Of a stretch of DNA of 34,454 nucleotides, positions 27,696 to 34,454 are shown piece after piece. Positions within the stretch are counted from its first letter, which is position 1. Each line of letters begins with the position of its first letter. The position numbers and the translations under genes are program-made. Source of the DNA: Acidobacteriota bacterium (GTDB taxonomy: Bacteria; Acidobacteriota; Terriglobia; Acidiferrales; UBA7541); contig QHYE01000068.1 in assembly GCA_003224055.1 (NCBI GenBank), positions 1 to 34,454 of the forward strand, read 5' to 3'. The notes under the pieces were generated by a model. The model made no database searches. It saw only the letters and a program-made list of their open reading frames with translations, and was not told the origin of the DNA.

Positions 27696-29135
27696 TCAGT
27701 GTCTGAGCTCCTGCCCCGAGAATTCGCCCGGCGCTGCATGCTGGGCAATCAGCGATTCGACGATGCGCTCCATCTTCACTCCGCGCGAGCCTTTCACCAG
27801 TAACAGGTCACCGGATACCAAGACACCTCTCAGAAACTCAGCCGCTTCTTCCGGCGTTTCGAAAAATTTCGTGTGAGATGCTGAAAAGCCGGACGCCACA
27901 GCGCCATTTACAAGCTCGGCCGCATCGCCCGAGACACCGAGGATCCAATCCAGCTTGCCGGTCTCTGCCGCAAACTTTCCCGCTTCCCGATGTAGTTCCT
28001 TTGAAGCCGCGCCAAGTTCGCGCATTTCTCCCGCAGCAAGAATCCTTCGACGATAATTGGGCGTGGCCGCCAGTAGTTCCGTCATCGCTTGCAGCGCCGC
28101 GGGACTCGAGTTGTAACTGTCGTTGATCAGTGCCGCTCCGTTCGAAAACTGCAAGAGTTCTCCACGCATCGCCGGGGCGCGCAAAGTGCGAAAAACGCTT
28201 TGCGCTTCCGCCGCGCCGATGTCCCAAACGCTCGCAGCCGCCAGCGCCGCCAGCGCGTTTGAAATCGCGTGATGCCCCGGCACTCTCAATTCCAGCCGAA
28301 CACGGCCCTCGGGGCTGACGTAGTCAAAGGCCGACCCAAACGCTCCACGGTCTTCAATCTCCTGCGCCATAAAAAACGCCGGCTTTTCTATGCCGTAGGT
28401 CACAACCCGTCCGGGAGCGAATCCTCCAAACGCCGCTACGCGCGGATCGTCCGCGTTCAGCACTGCGGTCGATTCGTGCCCATTCAATCCTTCGATCAAT
28501 TCGCGTTTCGCGAGCGCGATCTCATCGACCGACGAAAAAAACTCCAGGTGCGCCGGCGCCACTCGCGTCACCACTCCAACATCGGGCCGCGCAATCGCCG
28601 CCAGCCGTTTCAACTCGCCGACCCGCGACATGCCCATTTCCAGCACTGCCGCCTGATGCGTTTCCTCGAGACGCAGCAACGTCAGCGGAAGTCCGTACTC
28701 GTTATTCAGATTTCCTTCCGATTTCAGGACCCGCAGCTTCGCGCCCAGCAATGCCGCCAGGATCTCTTTCGTAGTGGTCTTCCCGACCGAACCTGTGACC
28801 CCGGCAATTTTCCCGCCCCAGGCTTGGCGTACTGCGCTCGCCAATTGCTTGAGCGCTTCGAAGGTTTCGACCACGGCGATGCAGCGGCTGCCGATCTCGC
28901 CCGCAAATCGCGAGAACTGGCTCTCCGCCACCACCGCCGCGATTGCTCCACTCCCCAGCGCGCTGCCCACATGATCGTGTCCATCGTGACGCGGTCCGTG
29001 GATGGCGATGAACAGCTCTCCGGCACGAACCGTGCGAGAATCAATCGAGACGCCGGCCACCCGGGCCAGGGGGTCGAGTGCCGTCCCCGGCCGAGTACCC
29101 AAAGCGCCAGCCACCTGTGCAATCGTCCACCGCAT
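27696..29135 (-). CDS. murF: UDP-MurNAc-tripeptide--D-alanyl-D-alanine ligase MurF
   Basis: Last cytoplasmic Mur ligase, adding D-Ala-D-Ala. The 479-residue product has DSRTVRAGELFIAI, the ATP loop GVTGSVGKTTTKEIL, NLNNEYGLPLTLL (MurF-specific), EMGMSRVGEL, and NDSYNSSPAALQAM in the C-terminal part. GAGG precedes the ATG. A 151-base spacer to murE, the widest inside this cluster, contains no recognisable gene or terminator. Confidence 0.97.
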   Translation of the reverse strand: MRWTIAQVAGALGTRPGTALDPLARVAGVSIDSRTVRAGELFIAIHGPRHDGHDHVGSALGSGAIAAVVAESQFSRFAGEIGSRCIAVVETFEALKQLASAVRQAWGGKIAGVTGSVGKTTTKEILAALLGAKLRVLKSEGNLNNEYGLPLTLLRLEETHQAAVLEMGMSRVGELKRLAAIARPDVGVVTRVAPAHLEFFSSVDEIALAKRELIEGLNGHESTAVLNADDPRVAAFGGFAPGRVVTYGIEKPAFFMAQEIEDRGAFGSAFDYVSPEGRVRLELRVPGHHAISNALAALAAASVWDIGAAEAQSVFRTLRAPAMRGELLQFSNGAALINDSYNSSPAALQAMTELLAATPNYRRRILAAGEMRELGAASKELHREAGKFAAETGKLDWILGVSGDAAELVNGAVASGFSASHTKFFETPEEAAEFLRGVLVSGDLLLVKGSRGVKMERIVESLIAQHAAPGEFSGQELRH

Positions 29136-29286
29136 AAGTTCCTCAAAGGATTCTTGTTAACGGCACTCCCTACGGCTCGTGGTGTTTTCAACGTTTTGAG
29201 GGCTCCTCCTTTCGAGAGGTCCGCAACTGGCTCGCCCAGTCTTGCCGGGACCCCAGCGCCCTCGCCACACCTTCAGAACAAGCGCG

Positions 29287-30900
29287 CTAGGTGCCAAACC
29301 CAGAACTGCCTCGCGGCCCTTCGAAACCACGATCGCGGAGGGCGCGGCGCGCCATTTCGCGATCGTCAAATTCGAGTGTGCGGTCGGCGAGAATTTGATA
29401 ATTCTCGTGACCTTTTCCTGCGAGCAGAACCATGTCTCCCGCGCGGGCTTCGTCCATCGCCAGGCTGATCGCCTTTTCGCGATCCGGCTCGATCAAATAC
29501 TTGCCCGCCGTCTTTTGCAGGCCCACGATGATGTCGCTGATGATTTTCAGTGGATCCTCGCTCCGCGGATTGTCGCTGGAGAGAATCGTCAAGTCGCTCA
29601 GCCGTCCCGTCACCTCACCCATCACCGGCCGTTTGGTGCGGTCTTTTTCTCCGCCGCAGCCGAAGAGCGTAATGATGCGGCCTTTCGGATTCAGTTCGCG
29701 CGCCGTACGAATCAGGTTCTCCAAGGCATTATCCGTATGCGCATAATCCACAATCACTAAAAATGGCTGTCCAAGATCGATCCGTTGAAATCGTCCGGAG
29801 ACGCTTTCTAGATTCCGGATACCCGTTTCGAGGATGTCATTCGACAGTCCAAGCGCCTGTGACGCTCCAATCGCCGCCAACAGGTTGTAAACATTGATGC
29901 GGCCCACCAGCGGCGAAACCACATTCAGCTTTCCGTTCGGCGTCTGCGCTGTAAACGTCAGGCCCTCGAATGTCAGTTGAAATTTCTTTGTTGTGATGTC
30001 CGCGTTCGATTCCAGTCCATAAGTGAGAGTCTTTTTCGCCAGCCCCGCCAACCGCTTTCCGAATTCATCATCGCCGTTCAGCACTGCGACTTCGGGAGCG
30101 CCCGCGCCTGTACCTGCGAAAAGCCTCTTTTTTGCATCAAAGTAATCCTCAAACGTCTTGTGAAAATCCATGTGCTCGCGCGTCAGGTTGGTGAAAACCG
30201 CGGCCTGAAAATGGCACCCCCACAGGCGATCCATTGCGAGAGAGTGCGAGCTGGCCTCAAGTACCGCGTGCTTGCCGCCCGTGTCGCGAATTTCAGCGAA
30301 AAATCCCTGCAGGTCCACGGATTCAGGCGTGGTGTTCGGCGCGGGATAGTCGCCGATAGGCGTGTGATAGGCGATCGTTCCGAAGAGCCCTGTCTTTGCG
30401 CCCGAGGCTTTTACAATCGCGTCGATCACGGACGTCGTAGTGGTCTTGCCATTCGTGCCAGTCACGGCTACGAGTTGCAGCGCATTCGCCGGGTGCCCAA
30501 AGAAATTCGCGGCGGCAATCGCCAGTGCCTTGCGTTCTTCCTGAACTTGAATCCAGGCCACCGTGCCCAGCAGATTGCCAGGCGCTGGCGTTTCGCTGGC
30601 AATGGCAATCGCTCCCCGTTGCACCGCGTCTTGCACAAATGCGTTTCCATCTGCCTTTGCGCCACGCAACGCAAAAAACAGCGCCCCAGGCTGCACCTTC
30701 CGCGAATCACATGTCACTTGGCGAATTTCTAGTTTGCTCGCAACTGAAGGCACGGTCGTCTGTGTGCCCTCGAACAACTCCACCAGTTTTCTGCGAAGGA
30801 GTGCTTTCTTCTGGTAGGCAAACGGATTCAGAGGTGTGTCAACTTGGTTCGTGGCGTCGCCCCGTGCTTGCTCTTCCTCTTGGCTCAATCCAATTTTCAT
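29287..30900 (-). CDS. murE: UDP-MurNAc-tripeptide synthetase MurE (meso-DAP type)
   Basis: Third Mur ligase, adding the diamino acid. The 537-residue protein has CDSRKVQPGALFFALRG, the ATP loop GTNGKTTT at 148-155, TTPESVDLQ, LEASSHSL, and D443-N-P-R446. The DNPR tetrad selects meso-diaminopimelate in known enzymes, so the cell wall is probably of the Gram-negative DAP type. ATG 30900 gives an N-terminal extension of about 35 residues rich in Glu/Gln/Lys ahead of the usual first domain. The start is one base after the ftsI stop. Confidence 0.97.
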   Translation of the reverse strand: MKIGLSQEEEQARGDATNQVDTPLNPFAYQKKALLRRKLVELFEGTQTTVPSVASKLEIRQVTCDSRKVQPGALFFALRGAKADGNAFVQDAVQRGAIAIASETPAPGNLLGTVAWIQVQEERKALAIAAANFFGHPANALQLVAVTGTNGKTTTTSVIDAIVKASGAKTGLFGTIAYHTPIGDYPAPNTTPESVDLQGFFAEIRDTGGKHAVLEASSHSLAMDRLWGCHFQAAVFTNLTREHMDFHKTFEDYFDAKKRLFAGTGAGAPEVAVLNGDDEFGKRLAGLAKKTLTYGLESNADITTKKFQLTFEGLTFTAQTPNGKLNVVSPLVGRINVYNLLAAIGASQALGLSNDILETGIRNLESVSGRFQRIDLGQPFLVIVDYAHTDNALENLIRTARELNPKGRIITLFGCGGEKDRTKRPVMGEVTGRLSDLTILSSDNPRSEDPLKIISDIIVGLQKTAGKYLIEPDREKAISLAMDEARAGDMVLLAGKGHENYQILADRTLEFDDREMARRALRDRGFEGPRGSSGFGT

Positions 30901-30901
30901 C

Positions 30902-33079
30902 CTAATGCCTGGCCCTCTGGTGCGGCTTCGCGATCTTTGGTGCCGTTGTCCCGAATTGCACGGTGATCTTGGCCCCGTGTCTGACTCTTGCTCCCGCCGC
31001 TGGCGCTTGATTGGTTGCAAGGCTCGTGCCAACCAAAACCGGCTCCAGCCCAAGGCGAATGCAAGTCTCGGTCACCTCACGCATCGTCTTGCCGGAAAAG
31101 TCTGGCACCTCGATATCGCCCCCTTCGTCCACGGCCACGGTCACGGAAGGCCTCTCGTCCTTGTGCTCCTTCGGATTAGGTGCGGAAATCCCCGCCGGAG
31201 GTTGGTCGGGCAGACCGGAAAAATCCGTGGGCGTGAAATCTTGCAGCGTGGCGCTATCTGCCACGTCACGGTTCTTGTATGCAGCTTGCATCAGTCGCGG
31301 TGACACCGGAACATCTCTCGGCACATCCAGGTATGGCAAGACTTGCTCGGCGATGCGCTTAAAAACCGGCGCAGCCACCTGCCCCCCTTCGTGCTGCCCC
31401 ACCGGTGAATCCAGAGAAACAAGAATGGTCACCGCCGGATTGCTGATCGGCGCAAAGCCAGTGAAAGAGGCAATCAACTGTGTCGGCGAATATCTTCCCG
31501 TAGCAGGATCGATTTTTTGCGCGGAGCCCGTTTTCCCCGCAGCAGTCCATCCATCCAGTCGCGCCAAAGGCCCCGTGCCATGCAATACAACGCCTTCCAT
31601 AAGTTGCCGAAGTGTCGCCGCTGTCTCCGCGCGGATGACGCGCCGGGGCTCTGCCGGCGTCAGGACGCCTTCCGCAGGCAACGCCTTGTCACCGCGCCGC
31701 AATTCCGCAATCACGTGCGGCTTATAGAGCAGGCCGCCATTCGCTATCGCGGACACCGCGCTAGCCAGTTGGATCGGCGTCACACCGACTTCCTGCCCCA
31801 TGGAAATCGACCCGATGGAGATCGCCGACCAATTCTCGAGTCGCCGTAGGATTCCCTTGCTCTCCCCCGGCAAGTCCACGCCTGTCGGCTGGCCAAATCC
31901 GAATGCGCGAATGTAGTCGTAAAATTTTGGCGCGCCCAGGCGCAGCGCGATCTTGATGGCGCCGACGTCGCTCGACTGTGCCAGAATGTCGGCGACGCTC
32001 AACAGCCCAAACGGTTTGTGGTCGCGGATGCGGTGCCCGGCCACATAGACCGCGCCGTTTTCGCAATCGAACACTTCTCCTGGCCGCGTAATCCCCTGAT
32101 CAAATGCAGCCGCCAGTGTAATCAGTTTGAATGTCGAGCCTGGTTCGTAGAGTGCGCTCACTCCGCGGTTCATCCGCGCTTCTGCGGGAGCATCCGAAGC
32201 GGTGTTCGGGTTGAACTTCGGCCAATTCGCCAGCGCCAGGATCTCTCCGGTGCTGGGATTCATCACCACCACCGTCCCAGCAATCGCGCGCGTCTTGGCG
32301 ATTGCCGCTCCGAGTTCTCGCTCCGCTATGTACTGAACTTTTTCATCCAGCGTGAGAACCACATTCGCCCCACGCTCGCGCTGCGCTTCGCCGCCGTCGA
32401 ACCAGCGTTGCCGCGCGTCGGCCATCACAATGATTTTTTCGCTCTTGCCGCGAATCTGACCGTCGAGTGCGTACTCGATTCCGCCCAGCCCTTTTTCGTC
32501 GAGGTCGACGAACCCCAGCACGTGCGCGGCAAGATCGCGTTTGGGATAAAACCGCTGGTTCTCTTTCTGGAAGTAAATGCCTTTCAAGTTCAGCGCTTCG
32601 ACGGCTTCCCTCTTCTCCGGAGGAAGCTTGCGCGCAATCCACACAAAGGTGGCGCCGGATTCGAATTTTGCTTCCAGTAGATCCCGCGGAATGTTCAACA
32701 CGCCCGAGAGCAGCGCCGCGGCTTGCGCTTTGTTGTCGCCCAGTTCGCTGGGTATCGCGAAAGTGGAATCCACCTGCAGGCTCATCGCCAGCGGGTGCAT
32801 GTTGCGGTCGTAGATGGCCCCGCGCTTCGGCGTGATTTCAATCACGCGCCTCTGCTGCCGCTGCGCGCGGGCCATGTATTCGCTGTGGCGGAAAAGCTGC
32901 AGGTAACCCAAGCGCCCGAACACCGCTACCATCCATACCACGGCCACGGCGCCGACAATCAGCAAACGTTTTGCTTGTACTTGGCCGCGGTCGCCCTTCG
33001 AGTTGAATGTTCTATGCCGGCCCTTCGAATCGGCCGCCAAGCGGCCTGCTGGAGCGACGTGAGGACGCTTTCTTAGCAT
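30902..33079 (-). CDS. ftsI: Septal transpeptidase FtsI/PBP with C-terminal PASTA domain
   Basis: Class B penicillin-binding protein cross-linking septal peptidoglycan. The 725-residue product has a basic cytoplasmic tail, one membrane helix (LLIVGAVAVVWMVAVFGRLGYL, about 38-60), and the dimerisation segment ITPKRGAIYDRN. The transpeptidase domain follows, with catalytic S315 in STFK, SSD as the second motif, and KTG at 516-518. After a Pro/Lys linker, a single PASTA domain (about 655-715: IEVPDFSGKTMREVTETC, LGLEPVLVG) ends the protein. PASTA is absent from E. coli FtsI but common in Gram-positive PBPs and seen in Acidobacteriota. It lies between ftsL and murE. Confidence 0.96.
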   Translation of the reverse strand: MLRKRPHVAPAGRLAADSKGRHRTFNSKGDRGQVQAKRLLIVGAVAVVWMVAVFGRLGYLQLFRHSEYMARAQRQQRRVIEITPKRGAIYDRNMHPLAMSLQVDSTFAIPSELGDNKAQAAALLSGVLNIPRDLLEAKFESGATFVWIARKLPPEKREAVEALNLKGIYFQKENQRFYPKRDLAAHVLGFVDLDEKGLGGIEYALDGQIRGKSEKIIVMADARQRWFDGGEAQRERGANVVLTLDEKVQYIAERELGAAIAKTRAIAGTVVVMNPSTGEILALANWPKFNPNTASDAPAEARMNRGVSALYEPGSTFKLITLAAAFDQGITRPGEVFDCENGAVYVAGHRIRDHKPFGLLSVADILAQSSDVGAIKIALRLGAPKFYDYIRAFGFGQPTGVDLPGESKGILRRLENWSAISIGSISMGQEVGVTPIQLASAVSAIANGGLLYKPHVIAELRRGDKALPAEGVLTPAEPRRVIRAETAATLRQLMEGVVLHGTGPLARLDGWTAAGKTGSAQKIDPATGRYSPTQLIASFTGFAPISNPAVTILVSLDSPVGQHEGGQVAAPVFKRIAEQVLPYLDVPRDVPVSPRLMQAAYKNRDVADSATLQDFTPTDFSGLPDQPPAGISAPNPKEHKDERPSVTVAVDEGGDIEVPDFSGKTMREVTETCIRLGLEPVLVGTSLATNQAPAAGARVRHGAKITVQFGTTAPKIAKPHQRARH

Positions 33080-33154
33080 GACGAATTCAGATCGGCGATC
33101 ACTCCGGTCGGATAACGTTTAGATTGACAGCAAACTCGTCGGTGAGGCGAATGT

Positions 33155-33571
33155 CTATTGCGCGCGATTCGGATGCACATAGCGCGCAGCTGCCACTTCA
33201 GCGCCACTCGGTGCGTCGTATTCCTGCATCTGCGTCGGCAACGGTTCAGTCAATCCAAGCTGCCGCCGCGCAATCACGTCGATGCGCATCGGGTTCCGCA
33301 GGCTCGCGATCTCCAGCTTCAGTGAAGAGTTCAGCGCCGCCGCCTCGGTCTGCCTGCCCCTCACGTCTTCGAGTTGAAAACTCAGGTCGATGCAGCGGAA
33401 GTGCTGGTAGATATACAGCATGAAAAATGCCGCGACGATTCCGCCCAGCCCCACCGTCCGGTAGTAATTCCGCATCTTCACCGGCTCGACGTGCCGCACC
33501 AGCCGCGAATTATCAATCCTCTTGACCGTCTGAAACTCCAGCATCGCTGCTGTTCTTTTCTTTCTCGCCAT
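33155..33571 (-). CDS. ftsL: FtsL-like cell division protein
   Basis: A 138-residue bitopic protein: basic cytoplasmic tail, one membrane helix (about 38-58: TVGLGGIVAAFFMLYIYQHF), then a periplasmic coiled coil (about 60-95, ending LEIASLRNPMRIDVIARRQLGL). The R-IDVIARRQLGL block is the typical FtsL ending. Sequence conservation is low in this family, so position between rsmH and ftsI is the main support. ATG 33571 follows the rsmH stop by two bases; an upstream frame to 33592 overlaps rsmH. The tail after residue 110 is unstructured. Confidence 0.85.
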   Translation of the reverse strand: MARKKRTAAMLEFQTVKRIDNSRLVRHVEPVKMRNYYRTVGLGGIVAAFFMLYIYQHFRCIDLSFQLEDVRGRQTEAAALNSSLKLEIASLRNPMRIDVIARRQLGLTEPLPTQMQEYDAPSGAEVAAARYVHPNRAQ

Positions 33572-33573
33572 GA

Positions 33574-34454
33574 CTACACTCTTTCCGCACACCGCAGCTT
33601 CGCGCTTCGCGAACGCGGGTTGCCCAACATCTCTTCCTCACTGGGCTGGATGACATGTTTCGTCAGCACGCGGAGCGTTCCTGCTCGCTCTCCCTCTTGA
33701 AACGCATGCTTCACCAGGCGGTCTTCACGCGAGTGGTAACTCAACACCACCCAGCGGCCGCCCGAATTCATTGTGGCGGGGGTCCGAGAAAGAAACTGCC
33801 CGAGTTCCTCCATCTCTCGATTCACCGCTATCCGCAGCGCCAGAAACGTTTTTGTTGCGGGATGCAGTCTCTGCCTTCCCCATTGCTTTCGGGCCCCTGC
33901 CACAGTCGTTGCCAAGTGCGCGGTATCCCGTATCGGTCGCGCTCTCACGATCGCCTTGGCGATCCTTCTGGAATCGTGCTCATCCGCTTCCCGGTAGAGC
34001 AGGTCGGCGATTTCTTTTTCCGACCAGCGATTCACAATCTCGTCTGCCGTCAGTTCGTCGTTGGCAGTGTCCATCCGCATGTCCAGCGCAGCGGCCTCGC
34101 GAAATGAAAATCCCCGCGCGGCTTGATCAAGCTGCATGCTCGAAACCCCCAAGTCGGCCAAGACCCCGTCCGCCGGCGGAATCCCCAACTCTTGCGCGAC
34201 CTCCGCAATCCTCGAGAACGGCGACTGCACCAGCCTCACCGTCTCTCCGAAACTCTTTAGGCGTTCCCGCGCCAGTTCCAACGCCTGTGCGTCCCGGTCC
34301 AGGCTGATCAGTCGCCCGGAAGGGCGCCCGGACAACGTCCCGGAAGTGAGCCTTCTTGCGATCGCTTCCGAATGCCCGCCCGCTCCCAGCGTTGCGTCGA
34401 TGTACGTTCCGTCCGGCTTTACGCGCAACCATTCGAGCACCTCTTCCAACAGCA
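33574..34454 (-). CDS. rsmH: 16S rRNA (cytosine(1402)-N4)-methyltransferase RsmH, 5' end cut by window edge
   Basis: SAM-dependent methyltransferase of 16S rRNA C1402 (formerly MraW). The visible ~292 residues have the SAM-binding YIDATLGAGGHSEAIARRL, LADLGVSSMQLDQAARGFSF, LDMRMD, and FLALRIAVNREMEELGQFL with VLSYHSREDRLVKHAF near the end. Codons at the edge read V-L-L-E-E-V, so the true start, usually only a few residues earlier, is outside the window. It heads the dcw cluster as seen here; mraZ may precede it. Confidence 0.97.
   Translation of the reverse strand, partial: LLEEVLEWLRVKPDGTYIDATLGAGGHSEAIARRLTSGTLSGRPSGRLISLDRDAQALELARERLKSFGETVRLVQSPFSRIAEVAQELGIPPADGVLADLGVSSMQLDQAARGFSFREAAALDMRMDTANDELTADEIVNRWSEKEIADLLYREADEHDSRRIAKAIVRARPIRDTAHLATTVAGARKQWGRQRLHPATKTFLALRIAVNREMEELGQFLSRTPATMNSGGRWVVLSYHSREDRLVKHAFQEGERAGTLRVLTKHVIQPSEEEMLGNPRSRSAKLRCAERV

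Overview
This window looks like a chromosomal segment of a Gram-negative, diderm bacterium, most likely an Acidobacteriota (Terriglobia/Koribacter-like) genome. This is an inference from four things: the division/cell-wall gene order, a meso-diaminopimelate-type MurE, a division transpeptidase carrying a PASTA domain, and the mix of accessory families (DUF2911, CGNR regulator, MGDG-synthase-like glycosyltransferase, paired PTPS genes). No mobile element, CRISPR array, rRNA or convincing tRNA was seen.

Layout. The left end (1-2629, minus strand) holds rpsO followed by pnp. pnp runs off the left edge, and a strong hairpin sits immediately after the rpsO stop. From 2767 to 5659 there is a small exported protein of unknown function, a DUF2911 protein with a clear intrinsic terminator, and an EamA-type exporter diverging from a CGNR zinc-finger regulator. 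From 5710 to 8275 (minus) there is a tight cluster: a CrtQ-like membrane glycosyltransferase, two tandem 6-pyruvoyl-tetrahydropterin-synthase-type genes and folE, the last three joined by 4-base stop/start overlaps. A membrane-anchored TlpA-like thioredoxin (+) converges on a Cu(+) P-type ATPase (-). Diverging from the ATPase is a 73-residue protein that looks like a heavy-metal-associated fold without its CxxC.

The middle (11633-17138) contains a gene-poor 548-base stretch, a small cysteine-rich secreted protein, an MGDG-synthase-like glycosyltransferase (-), and a plus-strand run of PHP phosphoesterase, PAP2 phosphatase, UbiA-type prenyltransferase and CutC. Several of these are membrane-lipid enzymes, so this may be a glycolipid or isoprenoid-lipid neighbourhood.

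The right half (17215-34454, all minus) is an essentially complete dcw cluster, in transcription order rsmH (cut by the right edge), ftsL, ftsI (PASTA), murE, murF, mraY, murD, ftsW, murG, murC, murB, ftsQ, ftsA, ftsZ. Most genes are separated by fewer than 40 bases or overlap. Together they make the lipid II precursor from UDP-MurNAc onward, move it to the outer leaflet side and build the septal ring. No ddl is present between murB and ftsQ. mraZ, if present, lies beyond the right edge.

The observations most worth following are the GT2-PTPS-PTPS-FolE operon, the cysteine-less HMA-like protein facing the copper pump, the Cys-rich secreted peptide, and a recurring -10-like box 6-8 bases upstream of start codons that suggests leaderless transcripts.
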